The translations under genes and the position numbers were made by a program. Shown here piece by piece: positions 1-9,479 of a DNA stretch of 64,000 bases. Position 1 is the stretch's first letter; every line of letters begins with the position of its first letter. This DNA is from Pinibacter aurantiacus (GTDB lineage: Bacteria > Bacteroidota > Bacteroidia > Chitinophagales > Chitinophagaceae), in assembly GCF_019130065.1 (NCBI RefSeq), contig NZ_JAHSPG010000015.1, positions 496,001 through 560,000 on the forward strand, read 5' to 3'. The notes under the pieces were generated by a model. It searched no databases, had not been told where the DNA came from, and was given only the letters and a program-made list of their open reading frames with translations.

Positions 1-1036
1 GGTTGTTATTGATGGCGCGAATTACGTGTGAGCCGATGTCTACGCCGCTTGTACAGGCGCTTCCGCCGGAAACACAAATATGATTGATATCGAGGTTGAA
101 CAAGATCATTTCAGACTTTTCATTCTTAGGAAATGAAACGTTCAAAACAGTATACAAACTTCTTCCGTCTACATCGCCGTTAAAACTTACGCCAGGAAAA
201 CTCTTCTGCAATTGCTCCTTCATGTAAGTTTTGATCTCTTTGATGTAAGCGCTGTCTTTTTCGAAATTGGCAGTTGCAAGCTCTAATGCTTTTGCAAAAC
301 CAACGATGCCGTAAAGATTTTCCGTACCTGCACGCATGTTACGCTCTTGCGAACCACCGTGTATGTAGGGTTTTATTTTTACATTTTCGTTTATGTACAA
401 GATACCAACGCCTTTAGGACCGTGGAATTTGTGTCCTGCACCAGTTATAAAATGTACCGGTGTATTGCGCAGATCAAATGGATAGTGCCCAACCGTTTGC
501 ACCGTATCTGAATGGAATATTGCGTTGTATTTCTGGCAAATACCTCCCACCGCATTTAGGTCAAGTAAATTGCCAATTTCATTGTTGGCGTGCATCAGAG
601 TAACGAGCGTTCTTTCTTCGCTTTCCGCCAATAATCTTTCCAGGTCCTCAAGATCAACGTGACCGCTTGGCAGTACTTTTACAAAGCTGAGTTTTATTTC
701 ATCGTTGTGGTGAAGGTACTCTACTGAATGTAATGTAGCGTGGTGCTCTATTGGCGAAGAAATGATATGTCTGCAACCGAGGTCCCTTATTGCAGCAGTA
801 ATAACTGTGTTGCTGCTTTCTGTTCCACCGGAAGTAAAGAAAATTTCTGCTGGATGTGCATTCAGGATTTTTGCAACGGACTTCCGCGCGTTTTCAATAG
901 CTAGCCTGCTTTCGCGGCCATATGAGTATATAGAAGATGGGTTACCAAATTTTTCAGTCAGGTAAGGCATCATGGCTTCAAGCACCGATGGGTCCAGTGA
1001 AGTGGTAGCGGCATTATCGAAATATATTCTTTGCAC
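1..1036 (-). CDS. cysteine desulfurase, NifS/IscS type (3' part missing)
   Basis: PLP enzyme that takes sulfur from L-cysteine to supply Fe-S clusters and thiolated tRNA. Reading the minus strand from a GTG at 1036 gives the family N-terminus (IYFDNAATTSLDPSVLEAM), then FTSGGTESSN, the substrate/cofactor region SPIEHHA, the PLP-lysine loop ITGAGHKFHGPKGVG, HGGSQERNMRAGTEN, and close to the window edge the flexible catalytic-Cys loop (SGGSACTSG). The C-terminus lies left of the window. A TAnnTTTG box ends 31 nt before the start. It is transcribed away from the following gene's terminus on the same strand as glmM, but glmM is separated by about 170 bp. Subfamily (IscS versus NifS versus IscS-like group) is not decidable here. 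Confidence 0.93.
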   Translation of the reverse strand, partial: MQRIYFDNAATTSLDPSVLEAMMPYLTEKFGNPSSIYSYGRESRLAIENARKSVAKILNAHPAEIFFTSGGTESSNTVITAAIRDLGCRHIISSPIEHHATLHSVEYLHHNDEIKLSFVKVLPSGHVDLEDLERLLAESEERTLVTLMHANNEIGNLLDLNAVGGICQKYNAIFHSDTVQTVGHYPFDLRNTPVHFITGAGHKFHGPKGVGILYINENVKIKPYIHGGSQERNMRAGTENLYGIVGFAKALELATANFEKDSAYIKEIKTYMKEQLQKSFPGVSFNGDVDGRSLYTVLNVSFPKNEKSEMILFNLDINHICVSGGSACTSGVDIGSHVIRAINNN

Positions 1037-1067
1037 GATCTGTTTAATTTAGGTTTCAAAGAAGGTG

Positions 1068-1075
1068 CAAATTTA
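1068..1075 (-). promoter_or_regulatory. -7 box TAAATTTG of the cysteine desulfurase gene
   Basis: Exact match to the Bacteroidota sigma-ABfr -7 consensus TAnnTTTG, 31 nt upstream of the GTG start. No convincing -33 TTTG was identified. Confidence 0.55.
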
Positions 1076-1097
1076 CAAAAGAACGGGTATTAAAAAC

Positions 1098-1182
1098 GAA
1101 CGCAGATTATTCTGATCCCAATTGACCGGAAGATTTTTACAAACCCCCGTTAATTAGTGACGATCATCATAATCTGCGTTGC
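1098..1182. repeat. interspersed ATCTGCG palindromic repeat, copy 1
   Basis: Imperfect palindrome bounded by GAACGCAGATTAT and ATAATCTGCGTT. Its ends and orientation of the motif recur at 24669-24743 and 59178-59268. Between glmM and the desulfurase on the same strand, so it may also act as an RNA hairpin. Confidence 0.6.
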
Positions 1183-1203
1183 GAAAATAAAATAACAGTT
1201 GGC

Positions 1204-2586
1204 TTATGCCATGAATTCTTTAATGTCGTGCATCAAGCGTAATGCAATGTTATTGGCAGTGGTTTCAAAATTGCTTTCCGCGTAAATACGGATGATTGGC
1301 TCCGTGTTGGATGTGCGTAAATGAACCCAATCCTGGTCAAATTCAATTTTTAAACCGTCTTCTGTGTTAACGGGTTGCTTTTTGTATTTCGCTTTGATTT
1401 TTTCGAAAATATCTTTCACATCCACTCCATTGCTCAGTTCCATTTTATTTTTGGAAATGAAATAGTCAGGATATTTTGCTCTGAAAGATTTCATTCCGTT
1501 TTTATGCTGGGCAAGTGAACTCAGGAACAAACCGATACCGATCAGGGCGTCGCGGCCGTAATGAAGATCCGGAACGATAATGCCTCCGTTTCCTTCACCG
1601 CCAATAACTGCATTCATCTCCTTCATTCTGTTCACCACATTCACCTCACCTACTGCAGATGGATAGTATTCTCCGCCATGGTGCAATGTAATTTCCTTCA
1701 AAGCCTTTGTAGAAGACATATTGGAAACTGTGTTGCCTTTCTTTTTGCTCAACACATAGTCAGCCACGGCTACCAATGTAAATTCTTCACCAAACATGCT
1801 ACCATCTTCGCATACGAAGCAAAGACGATCAACGTCCGGGTCAACAGCTATACCAAATGAAGCGCCATGTTTTTTAACTTCTGCGCTCAGGCTGGTAAGG
1901 TTTTCCGGCAATGGCTCAGGATTGTGGGCAAATTTGCCGGTAATCTCGCTATTGATCACAATAACTTCTTGTACGCCTAAAGCCTCAAGAAGCATTGGTA
2001 TTACAGTTGCGCCGGTTGAATTGATGGCATCTACGACCACTTTATATCCTTTAGCAGCAATGCCTTCTTTATTTACCAAAGGATAATTTACAATGGCGTC
2101 AATATGTTTTTGTAAATAAGTATCGTTAACTGAATAGCTACCCAATTTATCTACGGGCGCAAATTTGTATGAATCTTTTGCAGCCAGTTCAAGAATGATG
2201 GCACCAGCTTCCGCGCTGATGAATTCGCCCTGATTGTTTAGCAATTTGAGTGCATTCCACTCTTTAGGATTGTGACTCGCGGTAATAATAATACCACCAT
2301 CAGCTCCTTCCCACTTTACAGCCATTTCAACTGTAGGCGTAGTAGAGAGGCCGAGGTCCACAACGTCGAGGCCCAGTCCCAATAAAGTGTTTACTGCAAG
2401 TTGGCTTACCATTTCTCCGCTGATTCTACCATCACGGCCAATAACTACTTTCTTACCATTGTTTTTTTCTATTAGCCAGGTCCCATATGCAGCTGTAAAT
2501 TTTACCACATCAAGTGGCGTCAAATTCTCAGACGGATTGCCACCAACAGTTCCTCTAATGCCGGAAATACTTTTAATCAATGCCAC
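1204..2586 (-). CDS. glmM: phosphoglucosamine mutase (phosphohexomutase family)
   Basis: Interconverts glucosamine-6-P and glucosamine-1-P for UDP-GlcNAc and so peptidoglycan and LPS. 460 aa. All four phosphohexomutase signatures are present: phosphoserine loop TASHNP (102-107, Ser104), Mg-binding DPDVDR (249-254), sugar loop GEGNGG (330-335) and phosphate-binding RTSNTEP (424-430). Length and the N-terminus (LIKSISGIRGTVG) fit Bacteroidota GlmM; a phosphomannomutase/phosphoglucomutase activity cannot be excluded from sequence alone. Single gene unit with its own promoter 92 nt upstream. Confidence 0.92.
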   Translation of the reverse strand: MALIKSISGIRGTVGGNPSENLTPLDVVKFTAAYGTWLIEKNNGKKVVIGRDGRISGEMVSQLAVNTLLGLGLDVVDLGLSTTPTVEMAVKWEGADGGIIITASHNPKEWNALKLLNNQGEFISAEAGAIILELAAKDSYKFAPVDKLGSYSVNDTYLQKHIDAIVNYPLVNKEGIAAKGYKVVVDAINSTGATVIPMLLEALGVQEVIVINSEITGKFAHNPEPLPENLTSLSAEVKKHGASFGIAVDPDVDRLCFVCEDGSMFGEEFTLVAVADYVLSKKKGNTVSNMSSTKALKEITLHHGGEYYPSAVGEVNVVNRMKEMNAVIGGEGNGGIIVPDLHYGRDALIGIGLFLSSLAQHKNGMKSFRAKYPDYFISKNKMELSNGVDVKDIFEKIKAKYKKQPVNTEDGLKIEFDQDWVHLRTSNTEPIIRIYAESNFETTANNIALRLMHDIKEFMA

Positions 2587-2677
2587 AGATCTAACGGTTT
2601 AAATTTTGTATCTAAATAAATTTTCAAGTCCAATCGAATGACCAGTGCTTTTATAGGATGTGAGATTGCAAGGGGGA

Positions 2678-2685
2678 CAAATTTA
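2678..2685 (-). promoter_or_regulatory. -7 box TAAATTTG upstream of glmM
   Basis: Exact TAnnTTTG on the minus strand, 91 nt before the glmM ATG, implying the longest 5' leader among the promoters seen here. Confidence 0.45.
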
Positions 2686-2840
2686 AGAATTCTACCGACC
2701 ATTTCTACGGTAAATTAATAACATTCTACTTTTTAGGAATCAAATCGTTGAAAATAAACTGTTAACAATCATTAATCTGATGTTATCTGTCGACGATATA
2801 TTTCCCGAAGCAGCATAAAACTGCAAAAGGCGTACCGGGT
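2686..2840. other. divergent intergenic space, nothing recognised
   Basis: The space between glmM (minus) and the methyltransferase (plus) is 412 bp. It holds the glmM promoter (2678-2685) and an inverted repeat (2841-2966). In this remaining part I find no ORF, tRNA, riboswitch-like fold or terminator. Confidence 0.5.
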
Positions 2841-2966
2841 ATGAGTTATGAGTGTTAAGTTTTGAATTATGAGTTATTAGACCACAGTTCGAAGCTCGAA
2901 GCATTATTGATTCCCATGCCTTTTTAATCCAAAACCCATAACTTAAAACTCACAACTCAAAACTCT
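2841..2966. repeat. heptamer inverted repeat, ATGAGTT unit
   Basis: Left arm 2841-2879 is made of ATGAGTT-like units; right arm 2934-2966 of their complement (AACTCAA). The 54-bp interior is unrelated sequence. It lies between divergent genes, so it is not simply a terminator. The right arm ends about 30 bp before the methyltransferase ATG. Confidence 0.7.
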
Positions 2967-2998
2967 TACCTACTTTTACAGCGTTTATTACAAAAATT

Positions 2999-3748
2999 AT
3001 GGACCTACAGGCTAATTGGTTTAAAGATTGGTTTAATTCACAATATTATCATCAGTTATATTTTAAAAGAGATGAAAAGGAAGCAGCGGAGTTTATCCAC
3101 TTACTTATCGAGAGATTAAATCCTCCAGCCAATAGCCTTATGCTGGATGTGGCCTGTGGAAAAGGCAGGCATTCGAAAATACTGGCCGATCATGGTTTTG
3201 ACATCACAGGCATTGACATTTCCCCCGACAGCATTGCAGAGGCAAAAGAATCTGAAAATGAACGTCTTCATTTTTTCGTGCAGGATATGCGCTTGCCGTT
3301 CATGATCAATTACTTTGATTACGCATTTAACTTTTTTACGAGCTTCGGCTATTTCAAGTCTGAACGGGAACATTATAATGCGATAAGATCCATCGCACAA
3401 TCCATTAAGCCAAACGGCACCCTGGTAATAGACTACTTGAACGTGCATTATGCCGAAGATCACCTCATACACAAAGCTGATAAAGAAATTGACGGTATTA
3501 ACTTCTTTATTACCAAGTGGTTCGACGAGACACATTTCTATAAAAAGATAGTAGTGGAAGACGATGAACTAACCGAGCCGCTCGAATACACAGAGAAAGT
3601 TGCCAAGTTCACTTTGGGTGATTTTAATGATATGTTTGCCTACCACAACCTGCAAATTCAGGAAGTCTATGGGGATTATCATTTCGGAGCCTACGATGTG
3701 CGGAAGTCACCGAGGTTAATAATGATTGCGAAGAAAGTTGTTAGTTGA
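2999..3748 (+). CDS. class I SAM-dependent methyltransferase
   Basis: 249 aa. Motif I (LMLDVACGKGRHS, about 47-59) followed by an acidic strand end (DITGIDIS) and a motif-II-like segment (VQDMRLPF) identify a Rossmann-fold Methyltransf_11/25 type enzyme. The C-terminal half has the beta-sheet extension seen in Bacteroidota homologues. Substrate unknown; no neighbour suggests one. No leader or membrane segment, so cytoplasmic. The stop codon is directly followed by GTTAGTT-type repeat units. Confidence 0.85.
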   Translation: MDLQANWFKDWFNSQYYHQLYFKRDEKEAAEFIHLLIERLNPPANSLMLDVACGKGRHSKILADHGFDITGIDISPDSIAEAKESENERLHFFVQDMRLPFMINYFDYAFNFFTSFGYFKSEREHYNAIRSIAQSIKPNGTLVIDYLNVHYAEDHLIHKADKEIDGINFFITKWFDETHFYKKIVVEDDELTEPLEYTEKVAKFTLGDFNDMFAYHNLQIQEVYGDYHFGAYDVRKSPRLIMIAKKVVS

Positions 3749-3870
3749 TAGTTGTTCGTTGCTAGACTTTTTGTGCTATCAACACTTAATTTGAGTGGCA
3801 ACCTATTAATTATTCTTTATTAATTATTAATTGCCAAAACGCTCTAATTCCTAATTTCTAATTCCTAATC
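3735..3870. repeat. three unpaired heptamer arms
   Basis: The spacer between methyltransferase and PAP2 gene holds arms of three different unit types without an obvious partner: GTTAGTT/GATAGTT (about 3737-3766), TATTAATT (3803-3832) and CTAATTC/TTTCTAATTC (3844-3870). They look like halves of the inverted repeats found elsewhere, as if partners were lost or elements were layered. Confidence 0.5.
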
Positions 3871-3872
3871 AC

Positions 3873-4475
3873 ATGTCTCTTCTCCAATGGCTGCAACATA
3901 TAGATGAAACGATGTTCATATTCGTTCACCACACAGCCAGCGCTCCGTTTCTAGACAACTTCATGCTGTTGATGCGCAACGCTAATACATGGATTCCGTT
4001 ATATGCTTTCATGCTGTTTTGGAGCATTAAATTTGGAAAGCCCTACACTATTATTTTTATAGCCTGCACACTTATCACTTTTGCATTGGGAGACTATATC
4101 AGTTCCGGTATTATTAAGAACCTTGTCGCACGCCCGCGCCCTTGCGACACAGCGAGCCTGGAACCTTACTTACGACACCTGATCGGCTGTGGTGGTTACT
4201 CGATGCCGTCTTCACACGCGACCAATCATTTTGCGCTGGCGACATTCTGGTTCCTGGCAATAAAAAAAATCAGGGGAAGAAAATGGCAATGGCTTTGGTT
4301 CTGGGCCGCGCTGGTGGCATATGCACAAGTATACGTGGGCAAACACTATCCGTTTGATGTGCTGGCAGGCACCGTTCTGGGCATACTCATCGGTCTTGGC
4401 ACGAGCAAATTATTTGACTACGCAATCAAAAAACAGGAGGAGCGTCAAAAGTCAAAAATCAAAAGTCAAAAATAG
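3873..4475 (+). CDS. PAP2-family membrane phosphatase
   Basis: 200 aa, about five or six membrane helices. The three-part phosphatidic acid phosphatase signature is present: KNLVARPRPC (KxxxxxxRP), PSSHATNH (PSGH type) and VGKHYPFDVLAG (variant of SRxxxxxHxxxD). Such enzymes dephosphorylate undecaprenyl-PP, phosphatidate or lipid A. It is followed by a GT39 lipid-linked sugar transferase, which makes undecaprenyl-phosphate recycling or lipid A modification plausible. The last about 10 residues (KSKIKSQK) are encoded by the left arm of the next inverted repeat, so the natural C-terminus has been extended or replaced by repeat sequence. Confidence 0.88.
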   Translation: MSLLQWLQHIDETMFIFVHHTASAPFLDNFMLLMRNANTWIPLYAFMLFWSIKFGKPYTIIFIACTLITFALGDYISSGIIKNLVARPRPCDTASLEPYLRHLIGCGGYSMPSSHATNHFALATFWFLAIKKIRGRKWQWLWFWAALVAYAQVYVGKHYPFDVLAGTVLGILIGLGTSKLFDYAIKKQEERQKSKIKSQK

Positions 4476-4535
4476 CCTTACTGCTACATTCACTTTTGAA
4501 TTTCGCTTTTTGAATTTTAACTTTTGAATTTTCAC
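4444..4535. repeat. inverted repeat, AAAAGTC unit, overlapping a gene end
   Basis: Left arm 4444-4474 (units of GTCAAAA) lies inside the 3' end of the PAP2 gene and supplies its stop codon; right arm about 4491-4535 has complementary TTTTGAA/TTTTAAC units and stops just before the glycosyltransferase ATG. Confidence 0.6.
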
Positions 4536-4538
4536 AAT

Positions 4539-6221
4539 ATGCAACAACCCGATTTACAATCCTGGCTCAATAAATGGTTCCCGATAATTGTAATTATAGG
4601 AATCGCGGTAAACGCAAGCGGTTTGTTTCTGCCTATACTCGGCACTGATGGCGCTTTGTATGCCCATGTGGCAAAAACAATGTCGCTCAATAACAACTTC
4701 AATGATTTATATGTTGAAGGAAAAGACTGGTTGGATAAGCCTCACTTTCCTTTCTGGGTGACTGCCCTATTCTTTAAAATTTTCGGCACCAATTCATTTG
4801 CTTATAAACTACCGGGATTGCTTTTCTGGGCACTTGGTATCTTTTATACATACCGGTTTGCAAAGCTGTTTTATAATGACACGACTGCTAAAGTCGCTGT
4901 GATCATTTACCTGACGGCAGAACATTTGGTGTTGTCCAACAACGACGTTCGTGCGGAGCCTTTCCTGACCGGCATGGTCATTGGCAGTGTTTATCATTTT
5001 TATAAATCATATGGTAAAACGTTCAGCCTCGACCTCGTGCTGGGCGCTTTGCTGGCGGGATTCGCAGTCATGACGAAAGGGCTTTTCATTCTGTTGCCAA
5101 TTGGTGGCGGCTTCATTGTGCACTGGATTATTAAAAAAGAATGGAACCAGTTCTTTCAATTCCGTTGGATACTAGCGATCATTCTCACTTTCGCTTTTGC
5201 AACACCGGAATTATATGCATTGTATCACCAGGTTGACTTGCATCCTGAAAAAACATTTATTGTTGGCGACAAACCAGATCCTTCTGTAAAATCGGGCATC
5301 AAGTTTTTCCTTTGGGACAGCCAGTTTGGCCGTTTTTTCAATACCGGACCCATCAAAGGAAGCGGTGATAAATCATTCTTCCTGCACACTTTGCTCTGGG
5401 CATTTTTACCGTGGTCACTGGTTATGTATGCGTCTTTGTATAGAAACATCAAAAGCATTGTCAAGAAAGATGGTTATGCGAAAGAATACATTTCACTCGG
5501 CGCTTCTATCCTAACGTTGTTGCTTTTCTCTTTATCAAAATTCCAATTGCCGCATTATTCCAATATTATTTTTCCATTTCTTGGCATCTTAACTGCTCAT
5601 TTCCTTTGCTCGTTGAAAATGCCAAAGTCGATCAAAGCCGTGTACATTATACAAGCTGTTATAGGAATTATTGCCGTTCTGCTTCCGGTTATACTGTTGA
5701 TTTTCTTTAGACCGCCACATTATATCTTAGCGGCATTCTGGATAACAATTGTAGTGGTTTTGTCAGTTTACTGGTTTGGGAAAAAATCAATAACATCGGC
5801 CATTGGCATTGGTTTCGCGACAAGTGTACTGATAAACATTTTTCTGAACGCTTTCTTTTACGGGCCGCTCATGCAGTACCAGGCTGGTATGAAAGCTGCA
5901 TGGTATATTAATGAAAATAACCCGCAACATTTAAAAGCCGGGGAATTTGATACACAGTCGTACCACTATGCATTTTATTTAAACCAACCGAATTACCAAT
6001 GGAGCATTGATGACCTGAAAACTGAAGCAAAACAACAACCTGTGCTGGTGTTAACTGAGCGTTCCAAACTGGATTCTCTTAATAATGCAGGATTGAAAAC
6101 AGAAGTATTGGCACCTTTCGAAGATTTCAGGGTAGCCATGCTTACCGGAAAATTTGTGAACTATACAACCAGGAGCGAGGCGACTAAAAAAATGGTAGTC
6201 GTGAGGGTAAATAATAATTAA
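4539..6221 (+). CDS. GT39-type (PMT/ArnT-like) integral membrane glycosyltransferase
   Basis: 560 aa from ATG 4539; an upstream TTG at 4524 lies in the repeat arm and is less likely. About 11 membrane helices. The first periplasmic loop has the GT39 acidic motif (GTDGALYAHVAKTM), followed by the loop KPHFPFWVTALFFKIFG typical of ArnT-like enzymes, and AEHLVLSNNDVRAEP. Transfers a sugar from a polyprenyl-phosphate carrier to lipid A, protein or another glycan at the periplasmic face. Sugar and acceptor cannot be told. The preceding PAP2 phosphatase could recycle the lipid carrier. Confidence 0.86.
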   Translation: MQQPDLQSWLNKWFPIIVIIGIAVNASGLFLPILGTDGALYAHVAKTMSLNNNFNDLYVEGKDWLDKPHFPFWVTALFFKIFGTNSFAYKLPGLLFWALGIFYTYRFAKLFYNDTTAKVAVIIYLTAEHLVLSNNDVRAEPFLTGMVIGSVYHFYKSYGKTFSLDLVLGALLAGFAVMTKGLFILLPIGGGFIVHWIIKKEWNQFFQFRWILAIILTFAFATPELYALYHQVDLHPEKTFIVGDKPDPSVKSGIKFFLWDSQFGRFFNTGPIKGSGDKSFFLHTLLWAFLPWSLVMYASLYRNIKSIVKKDGYAKEYISLGASILTLLLFSLSKFQLPHYSNIIFPFLGILTAHFLCSLKMPKSIKAVYIIQAVIGIIAVLLPVILLIFFRPPHYILAAFWITIVVVLSVYWFGKKSITSAIGIGFATSVLINIFLNAFFYGPLMQYQAGMKAAWYINENNPQHLKAGEFDTQSYHYAFYLNQPNYQWSIDDLKTEAKQQPVLVLTERSKLDSLNNAGLKTEVLAPFEDFRVAMLTGKFVNYTTRSEATKKMVVVRVNNN

Positions 6222-6349
6222 TAAAGAATAATTAATAGTCGCAGCCCGCTAAGAAAACATGGGCGCATCTAATTTCTAATGAGGTTTGGCAAGGTTGCTT
6301 TCAATCATGAAACTCGCCCTATTAATTCTTAATTATTAATTATTAATTC
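6211..6349. repeat. inverted repeat, TTAATAA unit
   Basis: Left arm 6211-6237 contains the stop codon of the glycosyltransferase; right arm 6319-6349 consists of complementary ATTAATT units. The interior, about 80 bp, is unrelated. Confidence 0.7.
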
Positions 6350-6414
6350 CCCAATTTGCCATTATCTTCACTTCTAAATTAGACTAACCCATCTGATATC
6401 CAACTTAATAAAAC

Positions 6415-7716
6415 ATGACGGAAATTCTAATAATACTTGGATTAATTTTGTTGAACGGGCTTTTTTCGATGGCTGAGATTGCCCTTGTCTCGGCACGAAA
6501 ATCAAAACTTGAACTTCAGGCGAGCAAAGGTGATACTCGCGCAAAAGAAGCTTTAAAACTTTCCAGCAATCCGGATACTTTTCTTTCCACTGTACAAATA
6601 GGAATCACATTAATAGGCATTTTGACCGGTATTTACTCCGGCGATAAGATAAAATCCAGTCTTGTAGAATTTCTTACCGGACTTGGATTTATAAAACCAT
6701 CCCTTGTTGGCGGTGTCGCTACAGTAATTGTACTGATCATTTTGACGTATTTCTCATTGGTTTTGGGAGAATTGGTTCCCAAAAGAATTGGTATGGCAAA
6801 CCCGGAAAGGATTGCCAAATTGGTCGCACGTCCCATGAGAGTGGTGAGCATTATTACGCATCCATTTATCTGGTTATTGTCGAAATCCACCAACTTTATC
6901 ACCAAAATATTCAATCTTCAATCAACTGACAGCCAGGTAACGGAAGAAGAAATCAAAGCGATCATCAGTGAAGGAACCGAGCAGGGTACCATTGACGAAG
7001 CGGAACAAGAAATCATCGAAAGGGTTTTCCACCTTGGCGATAGAACCATTACGTCGCTGATGACACATAGAAGCGATATCATCTGGTTCGATCTTAATGA
7101 TAATGAGGAATCTATAAAAGAGAAAATTTTAAGAGAACCACACTCCGTTTACCCGATTTGCGAAGGCGAACTGGATAACATGAAGGGTATCGTTTCCATA
7201 AAAGACCTTTATACTTCAAACGATAAAGTGCTTTTCAAGCACATTATGCAGCCGGCAATGTTTGTTCCTGAAAATAACTCCGCTTATAAAGTGCTGGAGA
7301 AATTCAAGCAGTCAAAGAACCATAGCTGTTTCATTGTGGATGAATACGGTAGTGTTCAGGGAATGATCACTTTAAACGATATACTCGAAGCCATCGTCGG
7401 TGACATGCCACAACCGGATATGGAAGACTACGAAATCACGGACCGCGGCGACGGAACTTACCTCGTGGATGGGCAAATTCCTTTCTACGATTTCCTTCAC
7501 CGCTTCGACATGACCGACCTGATGAATGAGGGCGAACAGGAATTCAATACCCTCGCCGGATTTATCCTTCACATACTGGAACACATTCCACATACAGGAG
7601 AATCCGTTGACTGGCAAGGCTTTAAGTTCGAGATCATAGATATGGACGCGTTGCGTATTGATAAAATCCTTGTAACCGGGCCGCAAACGCCCGCTTCGGA
7701 AGTACCAGAGGAATAA
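6415..7716 (+). CDS. HlyC/CorC-family (CNNM-like) membrane protein
   Basis: 433 aa. Order: DUF21/CNNM membrane domain with four hydrophobic segments (1-190, including GLFSMAEIALVSARK and the GELVPKRIGM motif), two CBS domains (about 205-330, e.g. MTHRSDIIWFDL and VDEYGSVQGMITLNDILEA), and a C-terminal CorC_HlyC transporter-associated domain (about 345-430). Relatives export Mg2+/Co2+ or regulate cation efflux; older names call them hemolysins. Single gene unit ended by a hairpin at 7789-7820. Confidence 0.92.
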   Translation: MTEILIILGLILLNGLFSMAEIALVSARKSKLELQASKGDTRAKEALKLSSNPDTFLSTVQIGITLIGILTGIYSGDKIKSSLVEFLTGLGFIKPSLVGGVATVIVLIILTYFSLVLGELVPKRIGMANPERIAKLVARPMRVVSIITHPFIWLLSKSTNFITKIFNLQSTDSQVTEEEIKAIISEGTEQGTIDEAEQEIIERVFHLGDRTITSLMTHRSDIIWFDLNDNEESIKEKILREPHSVYPICEGELDNMKGIVSIKDLYTSNDKVLFKHIMQPAMFVPENNSAYKVLEKFKQSKNHSCFIVDEYGSVQGMITLNDILEAIVGDMPQPDMEDYEITDRGDGTYLVDGQIPFYDFLHRFDMTDLMNEGEQEFNTLAGFILHILEHIPHTGESVDWQGFKFEIIDMDALRIDKILVTGPQTPASEVPEE

Positions 7717-7788
7717 TTGAAAGTTAGTGGAGAGTGGAGAATGGAGAGTTGAGAGTTATTTGAAAGTCAACCATTAGGATAATATTGC

Positions 7789-7820
7789 AAAACCTCTGTA
7801 TCTTCGGAGGTTTTATTTTT
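7789..7820 (+). terminator. terminator of the CorC-like gene
   Basis: AAAACCTC (7789-7796) pairs with GAGGTTTT (7807-7814) across a 10-nt loop and is followed by ATTTTTT. It lies in the interior of the inverted repeat. Confidence 0.75.
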
Positions 7821-7891
<71 letters not shown>

Positions 7892-7929
7892 AAATCTGCC
7901 ATCCTGTCATTTATTTCCCTCTTTTTAGC

Positions 7930-7937
7930 TATTTTTG
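7930..7937 (+). promoter_or_regulatory. -7 box TATTTTTG of miaB
   Basis: Exact TAnnTTTG, 22 nt before the miaB ATG and 38 nt after the CTCAACT array. The -33 region falls between array and box. Confidence 0.6.
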
Positions 7938-7959
7938 CACACTTACAAAAAATTGAAAA

Positions 7960-9384
7960 ATGCTGGATGTTGTAGCAGAAAAAGCGCATGATGAAGCAAG
8001 GCAGGGAGAAGCATATGCTCCATTTGCCAACGACCCCAATCAATACAAGAAAAAATTCTATATAGAAAGTTATGGCTGTGCCATGAACTTTGCGGATAGC
8101 GAAATAGTAGCCTCCATTTTAAACAAAGATGGCTTTGGTGCTACCAGCAATTGCGAAGACGCAGACCTTATTTTACTGAACACCTGCTCGATCCGTGAAA
8201 AAGCGGAGCAGACGGTAAGAAAACGTCTTACTGAGTTTCGCAAATTGAAGCAGGCAAGGCCCGGCACGTTGGTTGGAGTGCTGGGATGTATGGCCGAGCG
8301 ACTAAAGGCTAAATTGCTGGAAGAAGAAAAGCTTGTTGATATTGTCGTGGGACCAGACGCTTACAGAAGCCTTCCAGCGCTGATTGAAGAAGCAGACGGC
8401 GGGCAGAAAGCCGTAAACGTACTGCTGAGCCGCGATGAAACTTATGCAGACATCTCTCCTATCCGTCTTAACAGCAACGGCGTAATGGCATTTGTGAGCA
8501 TTATGCGTGGTTGCAACAATATGTGCTCATTCTGCGTGGTGCCGTTTACACGTGGCCGTGAAAGAAGCCGCGATGCCGCAAGCATTGTTGCTGAGTGCCG
8601 CGATCTTTTTGAAAGAGGTTACAGGGAAGTCACACTGCTCGGACAAAACGTAGACTCTTACTATTACACATCAGATATCAGTTCGAATAACGTGGTAACA
8701 TTTGCCAACTTGTTGGAAATGGTGGCGCTTGTGTCACCTGACCTCCGCGTACGCTTTAGCTCTTCACATCCGAAAGATATTACCGAAGAAGTTTTGCAGA
8801 TGATTGCCAAATATGAAAACATTTGCAAATCCATACACCTTCCTATTCAAAGCGGATCTAACCGCGTGTTGCAGTTAATGAACCGTACTTACACACGTGA
8901 GTGGTATAAAGCAAAAGTGGACCGCATTAGGGAAGTATTACCGGGTTGCGCAATTACCTCAGATGTCATCGCTGGTTTTTGTACCGAAACAGAAGAAGAT
9001 CATCAGGACACAATAGAGATGATAAAATACAGCAAGTACGATTTCGGGTACATGTACTTCTACAGCGAAAGACCAGGCACATTGGCCGCGAAAAGATACA
9101 AAGACGATGTTCCTGAAGATGTGAAAAAAAGAAGATTGGCAGAGATTGTAGCACTGCAGAGACGCATTTTTGAAGAAAGCAATACTGCTGATATCGGCAA
9201 AACTTTTAAAATATTAATTGAAGGAGATAGCAAACGCAGCGACAAAGATTGGATGGGACGCACCAGCCAAAGCAAAGTCGTTGTTGTTCCTAAAGGAACC
9301 AGCCAATATAAACCGGGTGATTACGTGATGGTGAAAGTAGTTGAGTCAACCGGAGGCACGCTAATCGGGGAAATAATTGAATAA
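7960..9384 (+). CDS. miaB: tRNA-2-methylthio-N6-isopentenyladenosine synthase MiaB
   Basis: Radical-SAM methylthiotransferase acting on i6A37 of tRNAs. 474 aa. N-terminal UPF0004 domain with the auxiliary-cluster cysteines C40 (YGCAMN), C76 (NTCSIRE) and C110 (LGCMAERL); radical SAM triad CxxxCxxC at C185, C189, C192 ([12 protein letters not shown]); C-terminal TRAM domain. The IREKAEQ and GRERSR stretches favour MiaB over RimO or MtaB. Start ATG 7960 follows a -7 box. The stop codon lies in the next repeat arm. Confidence 0.96.
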   Translation: MLDVVAEKAHDEARQGEAYAPFANDPNQYKKKFYIESYGCAMNFADSEIVASILNKDGFGATSNCEDADLILLNTCSIREKAEQTVRKRLTEFRKLKQARPGTLVGVLGCMAERLKAKLLEEEKLVDIVVGPDAYRSLPALIEEADGGQKAVNVLLSRDETYADISPIRLNSNGVMAFVSIMRGCNNMCSFCVVPFTRGRERSRDAASIVAECRDLFERGYREVTLLGQNVDSYYYTSDISSNNVVTFANLLEMVALVSPDLRVRFSSSHPKDITEEVLQMIAKYENICKSIHLPIQSGSNRVLQLMNRTYTREWYKAKVDRIREVLPGCAITSDVIAGFCTETEEDHQDTIEMIKYSKYDFGYMYFYSERPGTLAAKRYKDDVPEDVKKRRLAEIVALQRRIFEESNTADIGKTFKILIEGDSKRSDKDWMGRTSQSKVVVVPKGTSQYKPGDYVMVKVVESTGGTLIGEIIE

Positions 9385-9470
9385 CTGAATAACTGAGTAA
9401 CTGAATAACTGAAGTGAATCAAAACATAAGGCACACCTCAGTTATTCAGTTTATTCAGTTATTCAATAAT
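9380..9470. repeat. inverted repeat, AATAACTG unit
   Basis: Left arm 9380-9412 begins inside the last codon of miaB; right arm 9438-9470 is complementary and ends 10 bp before the next ATG, so the repeat fills virtually the whole intergenic space. Interior about 25 bp. Confidence 0.8.
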
Positions 9471-9479
9471 TACAACAGC

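Noticed and set aside
2587-2998. tRNA or riboswitch in the largest intergenic gap
   Set aside because: No cloverleaf or conserved TTC/acceptor pattern and no known riboswitch core could be traced by eye; only a promoter and an inverted repeat are visible.
9414-9479. GTG start of the sigma-54 activator
   Set aside because: Region is the right arm of the AATAACTG repeat; ATG 9480 gives the natural start.
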